Positions 15,391 to 21,375 of a DNA stretch of 23,533 nucleotides are shown here, piece by piece. Below the pieces are notes generated by a model. That model did no database searches. It saw nothing but the letters and a program-made list of their open reading frames with translations, and was not told the DNA's origin. This DNA comes from a virus, in the IMG/VR virus record IMGVR_UViG_3300044635_000988, positions 1 through 23,533 of that record. One strand, 5' to 3'. A program made the position numbers and the translations under genes. Every line of letters begins with the position of its first letter. Positions within the stretch are counted from its first letter, which is position 1.

Positions 15391-16775
15391 GACTTCTTGG
15401 TTCTTTGGTTAGTGGTCTGTACAGCACGCAGGCGCGATACGACGCTCTCGATCACCGACGCTTTGCGACTCAAAGCGTTGTAGATGGACTGGTCGATCGT
15501 GTCTCGTGTGACGAGGTGGTAGTAACTTACAGATCTAGTTTGCCCGGGTCTATGCACTCGGGCCAGTGCCTGCTCGTAGTCGCCAAGTGAATGCGACACC
15601 GAGTAGAAGACGCAGTGAGCAGCGCGCGTGAGATCCACGCCCTCGGCACCAGCACGAATCTGGACAGCGAGCACGCGTGCTTCGCCGGCCTTCCAGCGCG
15701 GGTGCTCTTTGCGCGAGCCGCTGAGTTCGAGGGAGTTGCAGCCGACCGCAGCCGACGCGGCGTGCACGGCTTCGAGATCACGACGGAAGCGGCAGAAGAC
15801 GGCGACAGGTTCATCGCCGAGGTCTTCGAGTAGCTCGACGAGTCGGTGCAGCTTCGTGTCGTGGAGGTGCTGGGTTGTGAGACCGTCGGCTTCCCAGTCG
15901 TTGGGTTGGACGGCGACGAAGCCGGATGTGATCTGCTGCAAGCGTGTGGTCTTCACCAGCGCGTTCGCCACATCGACTACACCGTCTTCGAGCTCGCACG
16001 CGATGTCGAGCTCGGTGGCCGCGTAGATCTGGCGCACCTTGGGCGGCAGGTCGATGTTGATCTCGGTGTGCACGGCCTCGGGTAGAACGAGCACCGAGCG
16101 ATCGACTTGGTAGGTCACGCGGCCCATGCGCTGGGCCATGTCCTGCTGGTTCTGGTAGCCGGTGATCTTGGGGAAGCCACCGCGTGTGTCGATCTTCGCG
16201 TAGTAGTTGCGGAAGCGAACGAACGACGGGCCGAAGATGTGCGGGTCGATCAGGCGCATCTGCGCGTAGATGTCCAGCGGCGAGTGCGGCATCGGCGTGC
16301 CTGTGAGGCAGAGCACGCGTGCTGCCGACTCGGCGATCTTCGCCGCGGCCTTGGACGCACGCCCGGTGTGTGACTTGGCGCGGTGCGACTCGTCGAAGAT
16401 CACGAGGTCGAAGTGTGCATCGACCAGAGCCTTGAAGAGCGGCGGTCGCCAGATGGAGTCCCAGTTCGTGACGAAGGCCTTGTAGGTCTGAGTGGTGGAG
16501 CGTAGCTCGCGCAGCAACTGGCGGGCCTTCTCGGCCACGGTGCCTTCGAGGTTCAGGACTGTGAGTTGTAAGTCGAACTTGCTGGCGTTCTTGGCCCACG
16601 CTCCATCGGTGACAACGCCGAGCGGCGCGACGACGAGAACGCGTGAGGCAGCGATGCGCTGCCTGATTTCGAGGGCCATGCGAGTCTTGCCCGTGCCCAT
16701 CCCGCAAGCGAGCATGGTGCTCTGGCGCGATGTGGCGAACTCGACGGCCTCGACTTGGTGCGGCCAGAGGGTCAT
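15387..16775 (-). CDS. SNF2-like superfamily 2 DNA helicase/translocase
   Basis: ATP-dependent DNA translocase. Motifs from the chosen start are Walker A GMGTGKT (25-31), APLGVV (50-55), DESHRAK (128-134), LTGTP (157-161) and, near the C-terminus, ALARVHRPGQTR (403-414), which is the SNF2-type motif VI. At 462 residues it has the compact form usual in phages. The ATG at 16775 is chosen because it makes an ATGA overlap with the upstream small gene; a GTG at 16805 would add 10 residues inside that gene. It is probably used in phage replication, recombination or replication-fork remodelling. The family assignment is firm; the exact task is unknown. Confidence 0.9.
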   Translation of the reverse strand: MTLWPHQVEAVEFATSRQSTMLACGMGTGKTRMALEIRQRIAASRVLVVAPLGVVTDGAWAKNASKFDLQLTVLNLEGTVAEKARQLLRELRSTTQTYKAFVTNWDSIWRPPLFKALVDAHFDLVIFDESHRAKSHTGRASKAAAKIAESAARVLCLTGTPMPHSPLDIYAQMRLIDPHIFGPSFVRFRNYYAKIDTRGGFPKITGYQNQQDMAQRMGRVTYQVDRSVLVLPEAVHTEINIDLPPKVRQIYAATELDIACELEDGVVDVANALVKTTRLQQITSGFVAVQPNDWEADGLTTQHLHDTKLHRLVELLEDLGDEPVAVFCRFRRDLEAVHAASAAVGCNSLELSGSRKEHPRWKAGEARVLAVQIRAGAEGVDLTRAAHCVFYSVSHSLGDYEQALARVHRPGQTRSVSYYHLVTRDTIDQSIYNALSRKASVIESVVSRLRAVQTTNQRTKKS

Positions 16776-17092
16776 CGCTTCATCCCCAGTACGCGCTTCC
16801 ACCACGGCAAGCGGATGTAGTCCTCGATCAGATCGTGCGTGGCGATGGTGCGGATGTAGTGAGCGTTTGCGATGCGGTGATGTTCCTTGATGCTGTGCTC
16901 AAGATCATCGACCAGCGTGCCGAGCGAGCCGAGCCTATCGGTGAGCTCCTCGATCTGGCACTGGTTCTTGCGCGTCTCGTCGAGCGTCGGGTCGATGGTG
17001 TGTTCCATCGAGCGCAACTGGACTTCGATGGCGCACAACTTGGCCCACACATCAGCGACCGTGGGCTGCGGCTTCTTCGTGGTCTTGCCCAT
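16772..17092 (-). CDS. Small coiled-coil protein, function unknown
   Basis: A 106-residue protein whose start shares a TAATG with the stop of the regulator gene and whose stop overlaps the SNF2-like gene start by ATGA, so it is locked into the operon. The middle (about 20-75) is a probable coiled coil with heptad-like Leu and Ile residues (CAIEVQLRSMEH, IEELTDRLGSLGTLVDDLEH). The C-terminus (RLPWWKRVLGMKR) is aromatic and basic and could contact membrane or nucleic acid. I recognise no family. Being between a DNA-binding regulator and a helicase suggests an accessory role in early regulation or replication. Confidence 0.72.
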   Translation of the reverse strand: MGKTTKKPQPTVADVWAKLCAIEVQLRSMEHTIDPTLDETRKNQCQIEELTDRLGSLGTLVDDLEHSIKEHHRIANAHYIRTIATHDLIEDYIRLPWWKRVLGMKR

Positions 17093-17550
17093 TACGCGCC
17101 GGCCTTCTTCTGGATGTTGGCGATCTCGGACTCAAGCTGCTCAATGAAGCGCGTGACGATGTCGTCGCGGACATTGTCGCGGAGCTTGGCTTCAGCAGCC
17201 GAGGCTTCACGCGTGGGCTCGATGAGTCGATCGACGGTGACACCGTACACGGCACCGATGACGCGTGCCTGTTCGAGCGACGGGCGAATGAGCGAACGCT
17301 CCAGCGAGTACAGTGTGCCGATCGACAAGCCCACGCCGGCTTGGCGCAGGAGCGCGAGCATCTCCTCGCCCGACAGGCCGCGAGTGTTTCGCGCGACGCG
17401 CAACAGGTCACCGTAGATCTTCACCCCGGCATCGGCACCGACATTGGGCCTGCCGACCTTGAAGGTGAGCTCGGGCCGCGTGAAGCTGAAGCCGTGCACT
17501 TCGCCCTCTTTCGTGGAGTCGGGTGTGGTGGGTGTGTTTTGGTTGGTCAT
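17092..17550 (-). CDS. XRE-type helix-turn-helix regulator
   Basis: A 152-residue protein with a helix-turn-helix domain of the Cro/cI (XRE) type at about 46-110: IYGDLLRVARNTRGLSGEEM, then GLSIGTLYSLERSLIRPSLEQARVI, then a third helix YGVTVDRLI. There is no LexA-like peptidase region; the C-terminus is a short acidic helix. It stands at the head of the leftward operon beside the divergent control region, the usual position of a phage repressor or switch protein. The ATG at 17550 has no Shine-Dalgarno. A GTG at 17499 with GAGG upstream is an alternative start, giving 135 residues. A leaderless transcript is also possible, since a TATAGA box lies only a few bases before the ATG. Confidence 0.82.
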   Translation of the reverse strand: MTNQNTPTTPDSTKEGEVHGFSFTRPELTFKVGRPNVGADAGVKIYGDLLRVARNTRGLSGEEMLALLRQAGVGLSIGTLYSLERSLIRPSLEQARVIGAVYGVTVDRLIEPTREASAAEAKLRDNVRDDIVTRFIEQLESEIANIQKKAGA

Positions 17551-17590
17551 GGATTCTATATAGGCTCTGGTCTGGGCTCGCCCGCAGCAT

Positions 17591-17605
17591 CAGGCACCGT
17601 GCCTG
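17591..17605. promoter_or_regulatory. Candidate operator palindrome
   Basis: CAGGCACCGTGCCTG has perfect 7-bp arms around one central base. It lies 41 bases upstream of the regulator's start codon, a typical place for an autoregulatory operator. The link to the helix-turn-helix protein is inference. Confidence 0.5.
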
Positions 17606-17769
17606 TCGTGCGTTCGAGTGGGGGAGTGATAGCCCTCCAGCCGTCCAGACTTCTACCGTCAATCTGCGACAACCTAGCAGGCATTCGCTCTAAGTCCTTA
17701 TTTTCTCGGCACTTATGACCGCCAAGATTTTGAGAGATTTTCCTTTACTTCTGGGGGCCGATGGGCGAA

Positions 17770-17779
17770 TCTATATAGG
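17770..17779 (+). promoter_or_regulatory. Possible -10 element of rightward operon (TCTATATAGG)
   Basis: It is identical in sequence and direction to 17555-17564 next to the regulator start. The core CTATATAG is palindromic, so it could serve either strand. It lies about 60 bases upstream of the first rightward start codon. No canonical -35 was found. Confidence 0.4.
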
Positions 17780-17800
17780 TCGCAGCAAGGAGCTGGCGAC

Positions 17801-17838
17801 GCGACCGACCAACCAACCGAACCAAGGAGACCAAGACC
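17801..17838 (+). promoter_or_regulatory. Start-associated leader 1
   Basis: GACCGACCAACCAACCGAA is followed by CCAAGGAG (AAGGAG at 17824-17829) and a 9-base spacer ACCAAGACC before ATG. It is the prototype of the leader family. It is almost free of T and G outside the Shine-Dalgarno, so the mRNA should be unstructured. Confidence 0.75.
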
Positions 17839-18126
17839 ATGAAGACCAACAAGAACACCCAGAAGATCGTGACCGTCGGCGATGTCCGCCGTGAGAAGGC
17901 CCTGTACTGGGAGGGCGTGTTCGCCCGCGAAGACGCTGCTGCGGTCAACCAGAACAAGCCGCACGCGACCGACCTGCACCCGGCGATCGGCACGATCAAC
18001 CGCTGGGACGGCGAAGGCAATCCCTTCTACTACATCATCGTCAAGGATGAAGTCATGGAAGTCACGCAGGTGATTGAGAGCACAAGCATCGAGTCCCTCA
18101 TGGGCTTGATTAACGAGACCGCCTGA
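17839..18126 (+). CDS. Small early protein, function unknown
   Basis: A 95-residue protein, first of the rightward operon. I recognise no family. It has a Lys/Asn-rich start, a helical stretch around DVRREKALYWEGVFAREDAA, and a C-terminal segment with strands (NPFYYIIVKDEVMEVTQVI) followed by a short helix (SIESLMGLINETA). The start is fixed by the conserved leader with AAGGAG 9 bases upstream. Being first behind the divergent control region suggests early, strong expression. Early phage proteins of this size often target host functions, but nothing here identifies a target. Confidence 0.78.
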   Translation: MKTNKNTQKIVTVGDVRREKALYWEGVFAREDAAAVNQNKPHATDLHPAIGTINRWDGEGNPFYYIIVKDEVMEVTQVIESTSIESLMGLINETA

Positions 18127-18165
18127 TCCACCCCGACCAACCTAACGACCAAGGAGACCAAGACC
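18127..18165 (+). promoter_or_regulatory. Start-associated leader 2
   Basis: Directly after the TGA, the stretch CCCGACCAACCTAACGACC leads to AAGGAG (18151-18156) and the same ACCAAGACC spacer as leader 1. Confidence 0.75.
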
Positions 18166-18525
18166 ATGAAGAAGCTAACCAAGGAAACCATCGAGTGCCT
18201 GCACGACCGCTACTCTCAGATCGAGGCCAACATCATCGAGGAGGGCAAGAACTACGGCGAGGAAGCCAAGGCCGAGTGCGCCGCGGGCTGGGCCGACACT
18301 CTGGAGGAACTGGGCGAACTGATCGCCGACCCGACGCAGGAGCTGCTGTCGAAGCTCGATGCAGCAGCCGAAGAACTGGAACTGTACGAGGAAGGCTACA
18401 CGGGCGTGCGTCGTGACCTTCGCGCGGCACGCCGCATCGAGGACAAGCGCGACTGGGACGCCTTCATCGCAGCCGGCGGCGATCCCGACTCGGTGATCAT
18501 CAAGCGAATCAGCTTCGGTGGCTGA
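18166..18525 (+). CDS. Acidic helical small protein, function unknown
   Basis: A 119-residue protein rich in Glu and Asp and predicted to be mostly helical, from KETIECLHDRYSQIEANII through LSKLDAAAEELELYEEGY, ending with a more basic part (VRRDLRAARRIEDKRDWDAF) and DPDSVIIKRISFGG. No family is recognised. The start is fixed by leader 2. The helical, acidic first two thirds could mimic DNA or bind a basic partner, as several anti-host phage proteins do, but this is speculation from composition only. Confidence 0.78.
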   Translation: MKKLTKETIECLHDRYSQIEANIIEEGKNYGEEAKAECAAGWADTLEELGELIADPTQELLSKLDAAAEELELYEEGYTGVRRDLRAARRIEDKRDWDAFIAAGGDPDSVIIKRISFGG

Positions 18526-18562
18526 TCAACCAACCAACAACCAACAACCGAAAGCCAGAACC
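18526..18562 (+). promoter_or_regulatory. Start-associated leader 3, without AAGGAG
   Basis: After the TGA come repeats of ACCAACCAACAACC and CCAGAACC before ATG, but no Shine-Dalgarno core. A similar C/A-rich leader (CCAACAACCAGAACC) precedes the minus-strand gene starting at 14877. Confidence 0.6.
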
Positions 18563-18847
18563 ATGAACACCCCGACCTACCGCGTGCACTTCCAACTCGT
18601 GAACAGCATCCTCCCAGCCAACGGTAACTGCGTGCAGATCCGCTGCCAGTCGCCAGCAGGCACGGCCAGCCGTCGCTCCGTGACGCTCGGCGTCGAGCAA
18701 GCCAACTCAGCCGTGCTGGACGAGTTCGTGAAGCGTGCACGCGCGCTGCGCACCATGCGCCCGTTCACCGTGCGCGAGTCCGCCGAGCTTCTCACCGAGC
18801 TCCTGCAAGCGGTGCGCGAAGATCTCGCCACCGAAGGGAAGGTGTGA
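18563..18847 (+). CDS. Small protein, function unknown
   Basis: A 94-residue protein. The N-terminal half appears to be strands (TYRVHFQLVNSI, NCVQIRCQSPAG, SRRSVTLGV) and the C-terminal half two helices (SAVLDEFVKRARALRTM, ESAELLTELLQAVREDL). I recognise no family. I chose the ATG at 18563 because it follows the CCAGAACC leader end; an ATG at 18518 would lie inside the previous gene. Its stop overlaps the next gene's GTG start by four bases, so the two are probably translated together. Confidence 0.75.
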   Translation: MNTPTYRVHFQLVNSILPANGNCVQIRCQSPAGTASRRSVTLGVEQANSAVLDEFVKRARALRTMRPFTVRESAELLTELLQAVREDLATEGKV

Positions 18848-19578
18848 TCGTGGTCGGTCGCAAGAAGAAGGACATCGAGTATCGAGTGCTGGACATGATC
18901 GCGGCCACGATCTTCGTGACCGAGCAGGACGGCGGGCAGTACATCACGCGCACGCAGGCACGACACGAGGCGCGCGACTGCACGAGCGATCGCGCGTTCG
19001 ACATCATCGCGTACGAGGATGCAACGCCGATCCCAGATGACAAGTTGCTCGGCTTGCTGGATCAGGCACGCGCGGCCATCGCGTGGTGCGCCTCGATGCG
19101 CGTGCGCGAAGTGAAAGACGACGAGGGCTTCACCACGGAGAACAAGTACGAGCGCGAGATCAGAGACCTCGCTCGTGCTGGTGTGTTCAAGACGAAGAGC
19201 GCAGGCCGCGTGTCCTCTATCTGGACTGCGTACCAGCGGCATCTCAACCGCGCGCCACGCCCTGAGTACCTCGACGAGTTCGTGGGCTCCGTCGGCGAGA
19301 AGATCGAGACGACTGCGCACCTGATCAAGAAGACCACGATGCCGACAACGCGCTTCGGCACGACGCTCCGCGTCGAGCTCCGCGACGACGCGGGGCATCT
19401 CTTGGTGTGGTGGTGCAGCGCGCCGGCGCAGTTCTACGGGATCGAGCTTGGCGACCTACTGACCGTGAAGGGCAAAGTCAAGGAGCACAAGGTGTACGGC
19501 TCGACGCACCAGACCATCCTGACCCGCTGCAAGGTGGCCCTGTTGACCGCTGCCGAAGCCCCCCAGACCCCGTCCTAG
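18844..19578 (+). CDS. Protein with C-terminal OB-fold-like nucleic-acid-binding domain
   Basis: A 244-residue protein starting with GTG in a GTGA overlap and a GAAGG ribosome site. The N-terminal two thirds are helical and charged, with no family that I recognise. The C-terminal part (about 165-235) has the pattern of an OB-fold beta barrel: TTLRVELRDDAGHLLVWWCS, then GDLLTVKGKVKEHKVYG, then HQTILTRCKVALL. Such barrels usually bind single-stranded nucleic acid, and the block KGKVKEHKxYxGxxQTxLTRCK recurs in phage proteins of unknown function. It is the largest gene of the first half of the rightward operon and is followed by a gap with a hairpin and a probable new promoter. Confidence 0.75.
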   Translation: MIVVGRKKKDIEYRVLDMIAATIFVTEQDGGQYITRTQARHEARDCTSDRAFDIIAYEDATPIPDDKLLGLLDQARAAIAWCASMRVREVKDDEGFTTENKYEREIRDLARAGVFKTKSAGRVSSIWTAYQRHLNRAPRPEYLDEFVGSVGEKIETTAHLIKKTTMPTTRFGTTLRVELRDDAGHLLVWWCSAPAQFYGIELGDLLTVKGKVKEHKVYGSTHQTILTRCKVALLTAAEAPQTPS

Positions 19579-19593
19579 GCCGTCCCAGACGGC
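19579..19593 (+). terminator. Hairpin directly after stop codon, possible weak terminator
   Basis: GCCGTC and GACGGC form a perfect 6-bp stem with a CCA loop, starting one base after the TAG. There is no T run, so Rho-independent termination is uncertain. It could instead protect the mRNA end. Confidence 0.4.
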
Positions 19594-19666
19594 ATCCAGA
19601 GGGGATTCCTACAAGATTCCAAACGCCGCAAGCCACGCCAGATAAAGGGCTTACGGCAATCGTTCC

Positions 19667-19689
19667 AGAATCCCCCAAGATTCTCTTGG
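19667..19689. promoter_or_regulatory. Two overlapping palindromes, candidate operator
   Basis: AGAATC and GATTCT are arranged around six bases (19667-19684). CCAAGA and TCTTGG are arranged around TTC (19675-19689). The second one covers the start of the promoter candidate's -35 box. Confidence 0.5.
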
Positions 19690-19714
19690 ACTATACCGAG
19701 AGGTGATATATCTT
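19686..19714 (+). promoter_or_regulatory. Candidate sigma70-type promoter
   Basis: TTGGAC (19686-19691) and TATCTT (19709-19714) are separated by 17 bases, about 65 bases upstream of the next start codon. The operator-like palindrome overlaps the -35 box, suggesting repression control. Confidence 0.5.
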
Positions 19715-19738
19715 CTCCACATCGACAGCGCGCCGCTG

Positions 19739-19779
19739 ACGACCGACCAACCAACCGACTGAACCAAGGAGCACAAGCC
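19739..19779 (+). promoter_or_regulatory. Start-associated leader 4
   Basis: GACCGACCAACCAACCGACT is followed by GAACCAAGGAG (AAGGAG at 19766-19771) and an 8-base spacer. It is nearly identical to leader 1, although each stands after a promoter region and not at a gene-gene junction. Confidence 0.75.
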
Positions 19780-20259
19780 ATGAACAACACCACCCACTAC
19801 GAGATGCCGATCCTGACCGCCGACGATCTGCGTGACGCAACCTACATCACGCTCAATGCGATGGTCAACAACCCCGGTCAAGGCGTGCATCCGCTGGAGA
19901 CCGAAGCCGCCCGCGCCGAGCTTGCTCGCCGTGCCGCGACGGCATCTCCCCTCTCTGGTAAAGAGCGCATCTATGTGACTGTCCGCAACACATCGGCCCG
20001 CCTCGTCTTGAGCTCGGATCGCGCCGGATTCGATCTGGACACAAAATGGCAGCGCATCTGGGCCGTGCAGAGGAACAGCAGCGGCAACATCGCAAAGCGT
20101 GCGACCGTTCGTTGCAAAGGCGGCGAGTCGTTCAAGCTCGGCCAGAACGAAGTAGAGGTGATCTACTCAAACGGCAACATCTACTCTGGCTGGGCAACGC
20201 TTACGGTGAACGATGAATCCAACTCCGCGTCGATCCACATCGACCTCTACACTCTCTGA
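19780..20259 (+). CDS. Small beta-rich protein, paralogue of the gene at 20673
   Basis: A 159-residue protein. Residues 1-55 are helical with a segment LETEAARAELARRAATASPL; the rest is beta-rich. Its C-terminal part (a C...E...GQxEVxVxY block, then SIHIDLYTL) matches the spacing and residues of the protein at 20673-21038 (C...E...GQEVVVSY, then SIHLYNL), so the two look like diverged copies. I recognise no family or function. The start is fixed by leader 4 with AAGGAG. It is the first gene of the second rightward unit. Confidence 0.75.
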   Translation: MNNTTHYEMPILTADDLRDATYITLNAMVNNPGQGVHPLETEAARAELARRAATASPLSGKERIYVTVRNTSARLVLSSDRAGFDLDTKWQRIWAVQRNSSGNIAKRATVRCKGGESFKLGQNEVEVIYSNGNIYSGWATLTVNDESNSASIHIDLYTL

Positions 20260-20288
20260 TCACACCGACCGACCAAGGAGCCAAGACA
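20260..20288 (+). promoter_or_regulatory. Start-associated leader 5
   Basis: Directly after the stop (TGATCA junction) comes CACCGACCGACCAAGGAG, with AAGGAG at 20275-20280, then an 8-base spacer. Confidence 0.75.
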
Positions 20289-20633
20289 ATGAACACCACG
20301 ACCAACGAACTGACCGACCGCCAGATCCAACTGGGCGAGATTCTCGCCAGCCTCGGCTACGAGGGTAGCTGGTGGTGCCCGGCCGGCCAAGACATCCAAC
20401 TGTCGGGCCGCGTGTACCTGAACACCACCCGCCGCGACGCCAAGGTCTGGATCAGCTTCTCGAACCCGGCGACCTGCGAAGGCGCAAAGCTGAACATCAA
20501 GGTCAGCAGCTACGACCAACCGCGTGCATGGTGTATCTCGCAAGAAGTTGTGGTCGAGAAGAAGTTCCACAACGCCGGCGCGGCCGCCGCCCGCTTTGCT
20601 GACGGCGAGATGGACTTTGCCGACTTGATGTGA
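20289..20633 (+). CDS. Small protein, function unknown
   Basis: A 114-residue protein. An N-terminal helix (TDRQIQLGEILASLGYEG) is followed by strands (SWWCPAGQDIQLSGRVYLN, AKVWISFSN, GAKLNIKVSSYDQ) and a C-terminal helix (NAGAAAARFADGEMDFADLM). The helix-strands-helix layout resembles its neighbours at 19780 and 20673, and a distant common origin is possible, but I cannot align it with confidence. No known family. The start is fixed by leader 5. Confidence 0.75.
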   Translation: MNTTTNELTDRQIQLGEILASLGYEGSWWCPAGQDIQLSGRVYLNTTRRDAKVWISFSNPATCEGAKLNIKVSSYDQPRAWCISQEVVVEKKFHNAGAAAARFADGEMDFADLM

Positions 20634-20672
20634 TCACGCCGACCACCGACCATCGACCAAGGAGACCAAGCC
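20634..20672 (+). promoter_or_regulatory. Start-associated leader 6
   Basis: A TGATCA junction leads to CGCCGACCACCGACCATCG and then ACCAAGGAG (AAGGAG at 20659-20664) with an 8-base spacer before ATG. Confidence 0.75.
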
Positions 20673-21038
20673 ATGAAGACCTACGAGAAGCCGACCGACA
20701 TCCAAGTGACCAACATCCAAGAGTTGCTGGCTCAGCAACCTCGGTGGAGTGTGAACGCTTACAACCTTGCCAGCCGTCCTACCTTCGGCGGTGAAGCTCG
20801 CCCGATCGTTCGGGAGGGCAAGCTGCAAGTGTGCGCTCGCACCTTCTATCGCAACATGAGCACCCTGCGCCTGTCCTTCGACTGCACGGTGGAGGAGTTG
20901 ATCTCTGGACAAGAGGTGGTGGTGTCCTACAGGTACTCAAGCGGCAAGGGCTACCGCGCCAAGGTCGGATTCCACGCGACGAAGTGGAGCGACGGCACGG
21001 TGAGCGTGAGCATCCACCTGTACAACCTGACCGCCTGA
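20673..21038 (+). CDS. Small beta-rich protein, paralogue of the gene at 19780
   Basis: A 121-residue protein. A short N-terminal helix (VTNIQELLAQQP) precedes a beta-rich body containing KLQVCARTFYRN, RLSFDCTVEELISGQEVVVS and a final strand VSVSIHLYNLTA. The last 60 residues share conserved positions with the protein at 19780-20259. No family is recognised. The start is fixed by leader 6. Tandem paralogues with identical start leaders suggest that leader and gene were duplicated together. Confidence 0.75.
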   Translation: MKTYEKPTDIQVTNIQELLAQQPRWSVNAYNLASRPTFGGEARPIVREGKLQVCARTFYRNMSTLRLSFDCTVEELISGQEVVVSYRYSSGKGYRAKVGFHATKWSDGTVSVSIHLYNLTA

Positions 21039-21063
21039 TCACCCCGACCAAGGAGCCCAGACC
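21039..21063 (+). promoter_or_regulatory. Start-associated leader 7
   Basis: This is the shortest copy. The TGATCA junction is followed by CCCCGACCAAGGAG (AAGGAG at 21050-21055) and an 8-base spacer, showing which part of the leader is the conserved core. Confidence 0.75.
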
Positions 21064-21333
21064 ATGACCACCCAACACTACATCCTGTACACCTCGAAGC
21101 CTGCCGAGGCTCGCGTGGCAACGCGCGAAGAGATCAGCCAGATCTTCGAGGAGCTCATCGCCCAAGACACGCTCGAAGTCTTGGCCGAGGAAGGGCAAGC
21201 TGACGACCTGAGTCTGCTGGCTGAAGTTGCCAGCGACGAAGACAAGGTCTTCAATGTGTACGACCGTGACACCGCGTCACGGATTGTTCATCCTCAGGCA
21301 CAACACCTAGCCCGCCGTCTGGGCTGGGTGTGA
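21064..21333 (+). CDS. Small acidic protein, function unknown
   Basis: An 89-residue acidic protein. A starting strand (HYILYTSKPAEARVA) is followed by a long helix pair (TREEISQIFEELIAQDTLEVL and DDLSLLAEVAS), a strand DKVFNVYDRDTASRIV and a last helix PQAQHLARRLGW. No family is recognised. The start is fixed by leader 7. It is co-directional with and close to its neighbours, and so part of the same early operon. Confidence 0.73.
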   Translation: MTTQHYILYTSKPAEARVATREEISQIFEELIAQDTLEVLAEEGQADDLSLLAEVASDEDKVFNVYDRDTASRIVHPQAQHLARRLGWV

Positions 21334-21375
21334 TTCAACCGACCGACCTATTACCGCAACCGCAGGAGCTACGAC
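21334..21375 (+). promoter_or_regulatory. Start-associated leader 8 (diverged)
   Basis: TGATTC replaces TGATCA, then AACCGACCGACC is retained, but the Shine-Dalgarno is CAGGAG (21363-21368) with a 7-base spacer. It appears to be the last member of the series. Confidence 0.65.

Larger units (their letters stand above)
17551..17838. promoter_or_regulatory. Divergent control region
   Basis: A 288-base gene-free stretch between the leftward regulator and the rightward small-gene operon. It contains the palindrome at 17591-17605, two copies of TCTATATAGG (17555-17564 and 17770-17779), an AT-rich patch at 17695-17755 with CCAAGATTTTGAGAG (17722 onward), and the leader of the first rightward gene. 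No convincing -35 box is placed at normal spacing to either TATATA element, so phage-specific activation or repression is likely. Confidence 0.65.
19579..19779 (+). promoter_or_regulatory. Internal regulatory gap of rightward block
   Basis: A 201-base gap holding the hairpin at 19579-19593, GATTCC boxes (19603-19609 and 19614-19620), two overlapping palindromes at 19667-19689, a sigma70-like promoter candidate and leader 4. It probably separates two transcription units. Confidence 0.6.

Noticed and set aside
18518-18562. Upstream ATG for the gene at 18563
   Set aside because: It would add residues encoded by the C/A-rich leader and overlap the previous gene. The leader pattern favours 18563.
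17801-21375. Repeated leaders as a CRISPR array
   Set aside because: The repeats are short, of variable length and separated by whole genes, each sitting directly before a start codon. There are no uniform spacers.
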